Below are positions 1-8,318 of a stretch of DNA of 64,000 nt, in pieces. The notes below the pieces were generated by a model that saw only the letters and a list, made by a program, of their open reading frames with translations, was not told where the DNA came from and searched no databases. The position numbers and the translations under genes are program-made. Source of the DNA: Rhizobium sp. 2MFCol3.1 (lineage in GTDB: Bacteria; Pseudomonadota; Alphaproteobacteria; Rhizobiales; Rhizobiaceae); NCBI RefSeq assembly GCF_000377565.1, contig NZ_KB898368.1, forward strand, positions 1-64,000, in the 5' to 3' direction. Within the stretch, counting starts at the first letter, position 1. The number at the start of each line of letters is the position of its first letter.

Positions 1-98
1 TAGGCGACCCGCAGCCGCGCGTCACCGGGATGGATGGCGATGTCGAGATGGCTTTTGCCGACATCGATTCCGGCACAGATCATGCTATTATCGGTCAT
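1..98 (-). CDS. IS110-family transposase, N-terminal fragment cut by the window edge
   Basis: The first 32 codons of a leftward gene are visible, starting at the ATG at 98 and reading MTDNSMICAGIDVGKSHLD. This is the characteristic opening of IS110/IS1111-family transposases (DEDD recombinases), in which the Asp of GIDVGK is the first catalytic acidic residue. The rest lies outside the window, so intactness cannot be judged. The gene-free DNA to its right (99-357) would hold the element's boundary; I could not place an end because IS110 members usually lack obvious terminal inverted repeats. It is the only clear mobile element in the window. Confidence 0.8.
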   Translation of the reverse strand, partial: MTDNSMICAGIDVGKSHLDIAIHPGDARLRVA

Positions 99-226
99 CT
101 TCGTCGTCCCTGTCTTGGATACGAACCCCAAGGTTCCTGCAACCACACGGGCCTGATGAAGAGCCGGTTGCGATCCTGCTCCCCACAGCCCCGAACGGCT
201 GAGAAGGTGACGATCCGACAACCAGC

Positions 227-254
227 TGCCGGGCGGGTGGCCACCCGCCCGGCA
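227..254. repeat. Perfect 28-bp palindrome beside the IS110 fragment
   Basis: Two 14-base arms, TGCCGGGCGGGTGG and its exact complement, abut with no spacer. It lies between the transposase start and the end of the convergent-side FAD oxidoreductase gene. It could be a bidirectional terminator, although no T-run follows on either side, or part of the insertion element's flank. The rest of 99-357 holds no supported gene. Confidence 0.7.
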
Positions 255-357
255 GAAACAACTATCTCATATTTTGATCATCCAAGAAGGTGCCGGCTGG
301 CGGATGAGGGGGCCACGGGCACAACCTCAACCAAGGGCCACACCCACCAACCCCACT

Positions 358-1647
358 CTACCGCACCACCATCTCCACCCTTGCCGTCTCATCCCGCCGC
401 GAACCACCGCCCGGCCCATCCCGATCCATCGCAAAATCATCGAACCAATCGCGATACGTCCCCGACATCATCGCCCCGATCACCTGCGTCGCCAGATACG
501 AGAACGTGATCCCGTTCCCGCCATAACCATAAGCCCCGTAGACATGCGGCAATGAAGGCACCGGCCCGATCAGCGGCAGGCCATCCGCCGTTTCGCCAAA
601 GGTCCCGCACCAGGCGGTGGCGACGCGGGTGTCGGCGCGGGGCCAGATCAGTTTCATCTTCTCGCGGATCGTCATGATCTTCTCCGGCGCCTTGGCGTCG
701 CGCGCCGCCGGATCGACCGTGTCGTCATCCTCGCCGCCGACCACAATGCGGCCGTCATGCGTGGTCCGCATGTAGAGATAGGGGTGGCTGTCCTCCCAGA
801 TCAGCGCCTGGTCGCGCCACAGCGTGCCCGGCTCCTGCGGCACGGTCGCCATCGCCCAGCTCGACGTCGTGCGGTGCAGTTTCGGCATCGCGATATCTGG
901 CAGGCTGTAGCCGGTGGCGAGCACCGCCGTCTTCGCCTCGATCACGAAGCCGCCGTCGGTTTCCGCCGTCACGCGGTTGCCCTCGCTGTGCAGCCTCGTC
1001 ACGGAGGCATCGATGAGCCGCGCGCCATCCTTGTTAGCCATTCGCAGTAGCGCCCATGTGAGGAGCAGCGGATCGGCCTCCGCCGAGCCGCGCGACAGGA
1101 TGCCGGCGTCGCGGTCGATCTCGAATTCGGTGAAGAGATCGCAATGTTCGAGGTAGCGGCTCGGAAGCCCGGCGCGCTGCCTGAGTTCGGCCTCGACCGC
1201 GAGATCGCGCGCGCCCTCGTGGTTCCTGGCGAGATAAAGCGACCGGCGCGGCTGGAAGGCGCAGTCGATGCGGTAGGCGGCAATCAGCTTGGCGAGACCG
1301 GATACAGCCGCCGCACTGCGCCTGTAGATGCCGACGGCGCGCTCGAAGCCGTAGAATTGCTCGAGCTCCGTCAGCGTCTTGTCGATCTCCCATTGCAGCA
1401 TCGCGGTGCTGGCGGCCGTGCTTCCCAGCCCCGGATTTTCGCGGTCGACGATCGCAACCGACAGGCCGCGCTCGGCCAGGTGCTGCCCCATCAGCGCCCC
1501 GGTCACGCCGCCGCCGATGACGAGGGCATCGACCTGGAGATGATCGGTGAGCGGTGCGAATACCGGGCGGCTGACACCGTTCCCCCAGGGCGAACGGCCG
1601 CTCGTCAATCGATCCTGGCTCAGGCTTTTCAGCTCTATCTCGGACAT
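358..1647 (-). CDS. FAD-dependent oxidoreductase (DAO family)
   Basis: A 429-residue flavoprotein of the D-amino-acid-oxidase/glycine-oxidase fold. The dinucleotide-binding motif VIGGGVTGALMGQHLAERG lies near residues 43-61 and is followed by an acidic end of beta-2 (AIVDRE). A C-terminal FAD-contact segment, DGLPLIGPVP then YGYGGNGITFS, lies near residues 355-390. Such enzymes oxidise amines or amino acids with transfer to oxygen or a quinone; the substrate cannot be read from sequence. It starts 7 bp after the stop of the upstream AI-2E family gene, so the two are probably cotranscribed. The last ~20 residues are Gly/Arg-rich and look non-conserved. Confidence 0.85.
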   Translation of the reverse strand: MSEIELKSLSQDRLTSGRSPWGNGVSRPVFAPLTDHLQVDALVIGGGVTGALMGQHLAERGLSVAIVDRENPGLGSTAASTAMLQWEIDKTLTELEQFYGFERAVGIYRRSAAAVSGLAKLIAAYRIDCAFQPRRSLYLARNHEGARDLAVEAELRQRAGLPSRYLEHCDLFTEFEIDRDAGILSRGSAEADPLLLTWALLRMANKDGARLIDASVTRLHSEGNRVTAETDGGFVIEAKTAVLATGYSLPDIAMPKLHRTTSSWAMATVPQEPGTLWRDQALIWEDSHPYLYMRTTHDGRIVVGGEDDDTVDPAARDAKAPEKIMTIREKMKLIWPRADTRVATAWCGTFGETADGLPLIGPVPSLPHVYGAYGYGGNGITFSYLATQVIGAMMSGTYRDWFDDFAMDRDGPGGGSRRDETARVEMVVR

Positions 1648-1654
1648 GGCGGCC

Positions 1655-2821
1655 TCACTTCGGCAGTTGCGGCTGCTGCTTTTCTTCGATGAACAGCTCG
1701 TCGATGATGGTCATGACGATCAGCGACAGAGGCAGCGCCAGCATAGCGCCGACGGCGCCCCACATCCAGGTCCAGAACAGAATGGCGAGGAACACCACGA
1801 AGGCGTTGATCTCCAGCCGCCGTCCCATCACCGCCGGGAAGATCAGGTTTTCCATCAGAAGATGGACGGTGAAGAAGGCCGCTGCCGGGATCAGCCCGAC
1901 GACGAGCGCATCATGCGTGATGATGCCGGCAATCGCGATCGCGAGCGTCATCATGGTGATCCCGAGATAGGGGATGAAGCTCGAGAGAAACGCGAAGAAG
2001 CCCCAGAGCACCGGCGACGGCAAGCCGCCGGCATAGGCGATGATGGTCATGACGACGCCGAGGCATGCATAGATGACGGAGGCGGTGGCGAAATAGAAGC
2101 CGAGCACCTGCTCGACGCTACTGATGACGCGGATGGCGGCGAGCCGCTGCGAGCGCTCGCGAAAGACCATGATGATCGACTTGCGCAGGCTGACGCGGCC
2201 CATCAGGAAGAGCAGAAGTGCGGCGAAGAAGATCAGCGCCTGCACCAGGGCCGGCGTCAGGTTCGCCGTCACGAGATGCAGGATGTTGCCGGTATTCTCC
2301 AGGAGCTTCTCTGCCGACATCGGGCCGCTCTGGAAGGTCTCGGGCGTGATATGCAGCCACTTGATGCGCTCAAGATAGGGCATCAGCCGGTTCGCCGTCT
2401 TCTCGGCAAAGTCCGGGCCCTCGTTGGCAAGCGTCGTCAGCGGGCCTGCAAGCGAATTGGCGACGAGGAAGATGATGAGCGCCACGGCCGAGGATAGGAT
2501 CACGGCGTTGGTGATGCGGGGCACGCCGAGCTTCGTCAGCTTCTCCGCGAGCATCCCGAGGATCATGCCGACGACAATGGCAAGCGTCAGCGGGATCAGA
2601 ACCAGCGACATCATATAGACGGCCGAAAGAGCGAGGATCACGAAGATGCCGATGATCGCCCAGGCCATTGAAATGTCTAGGCCATCCTTCTCCAAACGCC
2701 GCACCGGCGCCTGTATTAAGGCTTCCTCTGCGTCGGTCATGTTTTTCGCCCATGAACTGACCCGCCGCTCTCCGATCGCGATCTTGCTCGCCTGTTTGCG
2801 AATGCCGTTGGCAATACCCAT
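1655..2821 (-). CDS. AI-2E/PerM family transporter-like membrane protein
   Basis: About 388 residues with the organisation of the AI-2E/PerM family: two N-terminal membrane helices, a soluble central segment, then a cluster of five to six helices. The segment YLGITMMTLAIAIAG and the Pro-rich FSYL/FIPYLG area are typical. Members export small molecules or act as Na+/H+ antiporters, so the substrate here is unknown. The start at 2821 (MGIANGIRKQ) is preceded by GGGGAA about 11 bases upstream; an in-frame codon at 2857 would add 12 unlikely residues. It is the first gene of a two-gene unit with the FAD oxidoreductase. Confidence 0.82.
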   Translation of the reverse strand: MGIANGIRKQASKIAIGERRVSSWAKNMTDAEEALIQAPVRRLEKDGLDISMAWAIIGIFVILALSAVYMMSLVLIPLTLAIVVGMILGMLAEKLTKLGVPRITNAVILSSAVALIIFLVANSLAGPLTTLANEGPDFAEKTANRLMPYLERIKWLHITPETFQSGPMSAEKLLENTGNILHLVTANLTPALVQALIFFAALLLFLMGRVSLRKSIIMVFRERSQRLAAIRVISSVEQVLGFYFATASVIYACLGVVMTIIAYAGGLPSPVLWGFFAFLSSFIPYLGITMMTLAIAIAGIITHDALVVGLIPAAAFFTVHLLMENLIFPAVMGRRLEINAFVVFLAILFWTWMWGAVGAMLALPLSLIVMTIIDELFIEEKQQPQLPK

Positions 2822-2959
2822 GAATAGTCGTTCCCCGGAAGCCCCTGTGCTTCGCACCTAGAACGCCGCGAAACTCATTCCGGTTCCGCCTGTGTCAAAG
2901 CGGGAATGCCGAATTCTCGCCTCATCTGAGGCGCATCATCAGGAACGCAACGGCGGGGA

Positions 2960-3010
2960 GGCAGGGCCGCTGCGTTTCGTGCCCGATCGGAGCACCGTCG
3001 CGGCCCTGCC
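2960..3010. terminator. Inverted repeat downstream of the MFS gene
   Basis: Perfect 11-bp arms GGCAGGGCCGC (2960-2970) and GCGGCCCTGCC (3000-3010) are separated by 29 bases. It lies 12 bp beyond the stop of the leftward MFS gene and upstream of the AI-2E family gene. The position fits a transcription stop, but the loop is long and no T-run follows, so a different role is possible. Confidence 0.4.
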
Positions 3011-3022
3011 AGATCCGATATT

Positions 3023-4603
3023 TTAGCTCGCCGGACTGTCACAAACGGCCGCTTCCGAGACTGTCTCCGGCTCCTTGCGGCCGAGAAACGCCACCACCAC
3101 GACCGCCGTGAAAATGGTGATGCTCGCCAAGAGGATCAGCAGCGTGCTGAAGGCCTGCGCATAGTTCAGCGCCAGCGCCTCGCGACCCATCTGAGGCATC
3201 ACGGCCGCCGCGGCGCCAAGATCGCCGGTCACCAACCGCTGCGCCGCACGCGCCGCCTCTTCACCTGACCCACCAAGACCTGACCCAAGCCGGGCGCCAA
3301 CCAGCGCCGAAAGCACCGCGCTGACGATGGCGAGCGCCACGCCTTCGCCGGCAACGCGGGTCGTGCTGAAAATCCCCGTCGCCATGCCGGCCCGTTCCTT
3401 CGGCACGACGCTCACGGCAAGTCCGTCCATCAGGCCCCAGGGCAGGCTGATGCCGATGCCGATCGTCAGAAGCGGCCCGATCAGAAGCATCGGCTGCGAG
3501 GTCGGTACGCCCGCCGGAATGGTCGACAGCCAGAACAGTCCACCCGCCGCGATCAGCAGCCCGACGCCGCAGATAACGGCCGCCGTAAACCAGCGCGTCA
3601 ACAGGCCGGCGACGATGGGCAGCACCAGCAACGGGCCGGATAGCGCGATCATCATCTGTCCGGCGCCGACCTCGCTCATGCCGTCGATACCGACGAGGCG
3701 CACGGGAAGCAGGATGAGCAGCACCACGAAGGCATAAGCCGGTGCGGCGGCCAAGAGCTGCACGCCGACGAAGCGCGGATAGCGAAACAGCGTCAGGTCG
3801 AGCATCGGCCGCGCCGTTCTCCGCTCGATCAGCCAGAAGCCCGCCAAAAGTGCGGCCGAGGCGACAAGCAGCGCCACGACGGAAGGACTGCCCCAGCCAT
3901 TCTCCGGCGCCAGTAGCACGCCATAGGTGAACAACGCCAATGCCAGCGTGAAACTTGCCGCACCCGCCCAGTCGAGCCCCGTGGCCTCCGGATCGCGCGT
4001 CTCGTGCAGGAAGATGGAGCCGAGAATGAAGGCGATGGTGGCGAGCCCCACGACCAGCGCGAAGATCGCCGGCCAGCCGAAGCTGTCGACCATAAAGCCG
4101 GAGGCGATCGGTCCGAAGGCGAGGCCGACGCCGAAGCTGGAGCCGACGATGCTGAAGGCCCGCATCCGCGCATTGCCGTCGAATTCCTGCGCCAGCGCCG
4201 CCATGCCGCCGGAAAAGGCGGCCGCGGCACCCATGCCCTGCAACGCTCTCAGCACGTCGAACCAGACGATATCGGGCGCGAAGGCGAGGCCTGCGGAAAA
4301 CAGCAGGAAGGCCACGAGGCCCGTGAGAAAGATGCGCTTGCGGCCATAGCTGTCGGCGAGCGCGCCTGATGCCATCAGGCTGCTGCCGAAGGTCAGCATG
4401 AAGGCATTGGTCACCCAGTTGAGCGCGATCGGGCTGCCGCCGAGATCACGGCTGATCGCCGGCAGCGCCACCGCCGGTCCGGTGAAGGTCAGCGGCATGG
4501 CGGCCGCGGCAGCGCAGATGCCGATCAGCGCCATGATCTTCCTGATGTTGCCGGCTTGGCTTGCGCCGGTGGCGCCAAGCGGTGTCGAGAGTTGTCGTGT
4601 CAT
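3023..4603 (-). CDS. MFS multidrug-type efflux transporter (DHA2-like)
   Basis: A 526-residue polytopic protein whose length and number of hydrophobic segments fit the 14-helix DHA2 drug:H+ antiporters. The loop 2-3 signature is visible as ADSYGRKRIF near residue 85, and an antiporter-type Gly/Pro-rich helix 5 follows (SSFGVGLAFGPIASGF). The start at 4603 (MTRQLSTPLG) has AGGCGGA upstream; the open frame extends 23 codons further without a ribosome site. It is divergent from a LysR-type gene 159 bp away, the usual layout of a pump controlled by its neighbour. The substrate is not predictable. Confidence 0.85.
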   Translation of the reverse strand: MTRQLSTPLGATGASQAGNIRKIMALIGICAAAAAMPLTFTGPAVALPAISRDLGGSPIALNWVTNAFMLTFGSSLMASGALADSYGRKRIFLTGLVAFLLFSAGLAFAPDIVWFDVLRALQGMGAAAAFSGGMAALAQEFDGNARMRAFSIVGSSFGVGLAFGPIASGFMVDSFGWPAIFALVVGLATIAFILGSIFLHETRDPEATGLDWAGAASFTLALALFTYGVLLAPENGWGSPSVVALLVASAALLAGFWLIERRTARPMLDLTLFRYPRFVGVQLLAAAPAYAFVVLLILLPVRLVGIDGMSEVGAGQMMIALSGPLLVLPIVAGLLTRWFTAAVICGVGLLIAAGGLFWLSTIPAGVPTSQPMLLIGPLLTIGIGISLPWGLMDGLAVSVVPKERAGMATGIFSTTRVAGEGVALAIVSAVLSALVGARLGSGLGGSGEEAARAAQRLVTGDLGAAAAVMPQMGREALALNYAQAFSTLLILLASITIFTAVVVVAFLGRKEPETVSEAAVCDSPAS

Positions 4604-4762
4604 GAGAAATCCGCCTGTGTGAAAGGTGAAGCGCGGCGACAGCGGGAGGCCTATCGCCGAAAGCACAGACAAGATAAATTCGCTTCAATCGTGCGATAAG
4701 TGGCCTATAGTGCCGTTCATCGTGGAAAAATTTGCTCGAATAGAGAGCGTGGAAAGCGCAAT
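4604..4762. promoter_or_regulatory. Divergent promoter region between MFS pump and LysR regulator
   Basis: The 159-bp space separates the two divergent start codons and is more AT-rich than its neighbours around 4670-4745. A LysR-type operator is expected here by analogy with other regulator/pump pairs. I did not find a single convincing T-N11-A dyad. Confidence 0.5.
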
Positions 4763-5689
4763 ATGGATCAGCTCAGCGGCTTGTCGGCCTTCGTGAAAAC
4801 CGCCGATCTTGGCAGCTTCGTCGCCGCCGGGCGCGTGCTCGGCCTGTCGGCGTCCGCCGTCGGCAAGGCGGTGACGACGCTCGAACGGCAGGTCGGCGTG
4901 CGGCTCTTCCAGCGCTCGACGCGCAGCATAAGGCTGACGGAGGAGGGGCGGCTGTTCCACGAGCGCTGCCGCCGCGTGCTTGACGATCTCGAGGACGCGC
5001 AGGCCTCTCTTGCGGCTGCCGTCGCCACCCCGCGCGGCCGGCTACGCCTCAGTCTGCCGCTGGTCAGCTATCATCTTCTGCTGCCCGTCGTCCCCGGCTT
5101 CGTTCGCCTCTATCCGGAAGTGGAACTCGATCTCGATTTCAACGACCGCATCGTCGATCTGATCGACGAGGGCGTCGATGTGGCGATCCGCAGCGGCGAC
5201 CTGCAGGATTCCCGGCTGATGTCGCGGGCGCTGCGGCCGTTCCGCATGCTGCTCTGCGCAGCACCCGATTATCTGGAGGCGCACGGCACGCCGAAGACCC
5301 CGGCCGATCTCGCCGGCCACGCCGCCATCCGCTTTCTCTTTCCCAACAGCGGCAAGCTGCAGGACTGGCCGCTTGCCATGCCATCAGGCGCGCCTGAACT
5401 GGCAATCCGCAGCCTGCTCGTCTGCAACAATATGGAAGCGTTGGGCGGCGCGGTGGAGGCCGGTCTCGGCATCGGCTGCATGCCTGATTTCCTGGCAAGG
5501 CGCCGGCTGGCGGAAGGCCGGCTGCGCACCGTGCTCGACGATCATATCGACGGCCCCGGCCAGTTCCACATGCTCTGGCCCTCGAACCGGCATTTGTCGC
5601 CCAAGGTCCGCGTGCTGGTCGATTACCTCACCGAAACCCTCTTCGCCGACCACCTCGAAAGCCCGGCCGCACCGGCATGGCCGACGTGA
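4763..5689 (+). CDS. LysR-family transcriptional regulator
   Basis: A 308-residue LysR-type regulator. The N-terminal winged helix-turn-helix covers about residues 1-60 (LSAFVKTADLGSFVAAGRVL, then a recognition helix around SASAVGKAVTTLE and QVGVRLFQRSTRS). The effector-binding domain spans about 88-290. The start at 4763 (MDQLSGLSAF) has GGAAAG upstream; an in-frame ATG at 4700 would add 21 residues without homology. The divergent MFS pump is the probable target. This subgroup resembles regulators that respond to aromatic or drug-like compounds, but the ligand is unknown. Confidence 0.88.
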   Translation: MDQLSGLSAFVKTADLGSFVAAGRVLGLSASAVGKAVTTLERQVGVRLFQRSTRSIRLTEEGRLFHERCRRVLDDLEDAQASLAAAVATPRGRLRLSLPLVSYHLLLPVVPGFVRLYPEVELDLDFNDRIVDLIDEGVDVAIRSGDLQDSRLMSRALRPFRMLLCAAPDYLEAHGTPKTPADLAGHAAIRFLFPNSGKLQDWPLAMPSGAPELAIRSLLVCNNMEALGGAVEAGLGIGCMPDFLARRRLAEGRLRTVLDDHIDGPGQFHMLWPSNRHLSPKVRVLVDYLTETLFADHLESPAAPAWPT

Positions 5690-5710
5690 GGGTTGTCATC
5701 ATCTCTCCCT

Positions 5711-5820
5711 CATTCCTGTGCTTGTCACAGGAATCCAGCCAACCCAAGTCCTTGGGTTGAAAAGACTCTTCCGCGTCGCGGACGCGACGCTGCTGGATCC
5801 CGGCTCAAGGCCGGGATGAG
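5711..5820. repeat. Intergenic mosaic element made of four consecutive hairpins
   Basis: Four perfect stem-loops follow one another: 5712-5734 (9-bp stem ATTCCTGTG), 5741-5758 (8 bp, AACCCAAG), 5773-5790 (8 bp, GCGTCGCG) and 5797-5817 (8 bp, ATCCCGGC). The outer segments read like the short palindromic intergenic repeats scattered in rhizobial genomes. It sits between the convergent 3' ends of the LysR and VOC genes, a typical place for such elements and one where it could also end transcription. Confidence 0.7.
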
Positions 5821-5865
5821 GGTGGAGTGTTTGGCGTCATTCGCCAGACGTGTCGTATTCCCTGA

Positions 5866-6729
5866 TCAAGCCGACAGCGTCAGCCCGATCCCCCACGGGT
5901 CGCGCAGGAACACGCCGCCGTCGCGCTTCTCGCTCTTGATCTCGAGTTCGTCGAGCTTGGCGACGGCCTTATCAAGCGCTGCGGTGTCGTTGAAGCGCAG
6001 CGCGTAGTCGGAAAGCCCGGTCATCGCCTCGGTGCGGGCGCCCGCGCCGCGGCTGTTCCAGATGTTGGCGGCGACATGGTGGTGGTAGTCGCCGGTGGCA
6101 AAGAAGCTGGCGCCGGGATAGCGCGCCATGATCTTCAGGCCGAGAACGTCGCGATAGAACTGGTCGGCCTCGGGAATATTGCCGACCTGCAGGTGGATGT
6201 GCCCGATCGCCGAGCCATCGGCCATGCCGGTCCAAGTATCCTGTGGCGCGCTCTCATAGAGCGCCTGCAGGTCGAGCCGGTGGGTCGCCATCTCCACCTG
6301 GCCATCCTGGTGGAATTTCCATTGCATGGGCGAGCGGTCCGAATAGATCTCGATGCCGTTGCCCTCGGGGTCGGAGAGATAGATTGCCTCGCTGACCAGA
6401 TGGTCGGACGCGCCGTCGAGAACCACATTGTTATGCGCGGCATGGCGCAACCACCGGGCCAACTCGACGCGCGATGGCATCAGGAAAGCGGTGTGGAAGA
6501 GGCCTGCGGCGTTGCGCGGCGCGGTGCGCACATCCTTGCCCGTCGTCAGCGTCAAAAGCGGCGTTTCGCCGACGCCAAGCACTTCGCCGCTCGCCGTCTT
6601 CTCGATGACCTTAAGCCCGAGCATCGACTGGTAGAAGGCCGAAACGGTCGGGAGGTCGGTCACGACCAGATGCGAGTGATCGACATAGGCAGGGCGCGTC
6701 AGCGCGTAGGAAGTCTGTGTGGTGGTCAT
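5866..6729 (-). CDS. VOC-family (glyoxalase/extradiol dioxygenase fold) protein
   Basis: A 287-residue protein with two vicinal-oxygen-chelate modules, the first near residues 12-130 (DHSHLVVTDLPTVSAFYQSM), the second near 170-285 (IGHIHLQVGNIPEADQFYRD). The layout matches CatE-like 2,3-dioxygenase relatives. Candidate metal ligands are the His of DHSH and GHIHL and the Glu of GIEIYSD. The start at 6729 is supported by AGGAGA seven bases upstream. The frame stays open to 6843 and there encodes a twin-arginine-like leader (NRRTFLGIAMG), so an exported longer form cannot be excluded. The substrate is unknown. Confidence 0.8.
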   Translation of the reverse strand: MTTTQTSYALTRPAYVDHSHLVVTDLPTVSAFYQSMLGLKVIEKTASGEVLGVGETPLLTLTTGKDVRTAPRNAAGLFHTAFLMPSRVELARWLRHAAHNNVVLDGASDHLVSEAIYLSDPEGNGIEIYSDRSPMQWKFHQDGQVEMATHRLDLQALYESAPQDTWTGMADGSAIGHIHLQVGNIPEADQFYRDVLGLKIMARYPGASFFATGDYHHHVAANIWNSRGAGARTEAMTGLSDYALRFNDTAALDKAVAKLDELEIKSEKRDGGVFLRDPWGIGLTLSA

Positions 6730-7065
6730 CTTAGGGTCTCCTGCCCGGGATAAGGAGGGCGTACCGGCGCCGGCAGCAAAGATGCTGCCCTCGGGCAGCA
6801 AACTGCTGCCCATAGCGATGCCAAGGAAGGTTCGCCGGTTCATGCGTGTGATGGGTCCTCTGGCCGCTGTACTTGCATCCTATATGGCGCATCGCGATTG
6901 TTCACAGAAGTCCCGTTTTTGACGATGAAGCGTTCGATATCCATTGACGACTTCCGCGCACTGGATTGGTCCCGATCGAGCTTCCAGCTTGATCTCAATC
7001 AAAGCGCCATATGTATTTCAGGAGGATATTGTCACCATTACATGCAGTCACAGAGGAGTTGCATC
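6730..7065. other. Divergent intergenic region upstream of VOC and usp genes
   Basis: About 336 bp between the two likely start codons. Its left third is an in-frame 5' extension of the VOC gene resembling a signal peptide. The rest (6850-7065) is comparatively AT-rich and ends in the strong ribosome site AGAGGAG used by the usp gene. Promoters for both genes are expected here, but no specific operator stands out. Confidence 0.45.
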
Positions 7066-7485
7066 ATGTACAGGAAGATCATCGTCGCGGTCGAAATCGG
7101 CGCGCTGGCCAATGGAGACATGACCTTCCGCAAGGCCGCCTCGCTGCTCGACAGCGGCGGCGAGATCATCCTGCTCAACGTCGTTGAGGACATCCCGACC
7201 TATCTCGGCGTCGATATCCCCGTCGACCTGATCGAAAACGCCGCCAAGGATGCTGAGGAGAAGCTGCAGGGGCTGATCGTCAGCACCGGCATTCCCGCCC
7301 GCGTCGAGATCAGCCATGGCCGGCCCGCCAGCGGCATCATCGCCTCGGCCGAGGCCAACCAGGCCGACCTCATCATCCTCTCCTCGCACATGCCCGATTT
7401 CAGCAATTACTTCATCGGCGCCACCGCCGACCGCGTCGTGCGCCATGCCAAATGCTCGGTGCTGGTCGACCGCCGCAAGGGGTAG
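7066..7485 (+). CDS. Universal stress protein (UspA family)
   Basis: A 139-residue single-domain UspA protein. The start MYRKIIVAVE at 7066 has AGAGGAG upstream and matches the family's normal N-terminus, although the frame is open for 56 more codons. Near the C-terminus, GATADRVVRHAKCSVLV matches the family's G-x2-x-G-x9-G(S/T)-like nucleotide-binding segment, but with fewer glycines than ATP-binding members, so ATP binding is uncertain. These cytoplasmic proteins accumulate under stress or growth arrest. It stands alone, with a hairpin after its stop codon. Confidence 0.88.
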   Translation: MYRKIIVAVEIGALANGDMTFRKAASLLDSGGEIILLNVVEDIPTYLGVDIPVDLIENAAKDAEEKLQGLIVSTGIPARVEISHGRPASGIIASAEANQADLIILSSHMPDFSNYFIGATADRVVRHAKCSVLVDRRKG

Positions 7486-7515
7486 CGGCAACGCCATAAA
7501 CGGGAGGCGGAGATG

Positions 7516-7538
7516 CGGGAGGCTGCCACGGCCTCCCG
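7516..7538 (+). terminator. Hairpin downstream of usp
   Basis: An 8-bp perfect stem CGGGAGGC/GCCTCCCG with a 7-base loop, 30 bp past the usp stop. It is followed by TCTCATC and not by a clear T-run, so it is only a possible terminator. Confidence 0.45.
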
Positions 7539-7643
7539 TCTCATCCGGCTTCACGAAGATTTATACCGGACACACAGCGCTTGTGTTGCGCGCAAACCAT
7601 TTCGATGCGACGATCCCGGTGTAACGAATGGGGCATGGTCTGC

Positions 7644-8306
7644 ATGGGCGAGTTCAACGGCATCCGCTGGGCTTATGACAAATATGAGCTGATCGCCGAT
7701 GGCATCGTCCACGGCATCGGGCTGGCGCTCGCGCTGGTCGGCGCCACCGTGCTGATCTTCTACGCCACCGTCTGGTCCTCGCATGGCGAACTGGCCGCCG
7801 CCTGGATCTACAGCCTCGGCCTGGTGCTGACGCTCGGCATTTCGTTCTCCTACAACGCCTGGCCGGTCTCGCGCACCAAGTGGTTCCTGCGCCGGCTCGA
7901 CCATTCCTCGATCTTCATCCTGATCGCCGCCACCTACACCCCGTTCCTCGAGCGCGGCGCCGACAATCCGCTACTTCTCGGCATGCTCATCGGCATCTGG
8001 GCCGTGGCCTTCATGGGCGTGTTCCTGAAATGCGTCTTCCCCGGCCGCTATGATCGTCTGGCGATCCTGCTCTATCTCGCCATGGGCTGGAGCGGCGTGA
8101 TGGTCGCGGGCCCGGTCGCCGAGCGCATCCCCTATGCCTCGATGCTCCTGATCGTCATCGGCGGCATCATCTATTCGCTCGGCGTGATCTTCCACGTCTG
8201 GGAAAAGCTTCGCTTCCAGAACGCCATCTGGCACGGCTTCGTCGTCGCCGCCGCCGCGGTCCATTACACCGCGGTGCTCACCTGCTTCAGCATGAGCCCG
8301 GCCTAG
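7644..8306 (+). CDS. Hemolysin III / PAQR-family membrane protein (YqfA-like)
   Basis: A 220-residue protein with seven predicted membrane segments and the conserved polar residues of the hemolysin III/PAQR family. These are His and Asp in ADGIVHGIG near residue 20, the RLDHSSIFILIAATYTPF block near 85-100, and the C-terminal WHGFVVAAAAVHY with two histidines. The family's acid/His set suggests a metal-dependent hydrolase of membrane lipids; a haemolytic role is not implied. ATG codons at 7635 and 7644 are both possible starts. It ends 12 bp from the convergent XRE-cupin gene. Confidence 0.85.
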   Translation: MGEFNGIRWAYDKYELIADGIVHGIGLALALVGATVLIFYATVWSSHGELAAAWIYSLGLVLTLGISFSYNAWPVSRTKWFLRRLDHSSIFILIAATYTPFLERGADNPLLLGMLIGIWAVAFMGVFLKCVFPGRYDRLAILLYLAMGWSGVMVAGPVAERIPYASMLLIVIGGIIYSLGVIFHVWEKLRFQNAIWHGFVVAAAAVHYTAVLTCFSMSPA

Positions 8307-8318
8307 GCTCACGGAACC

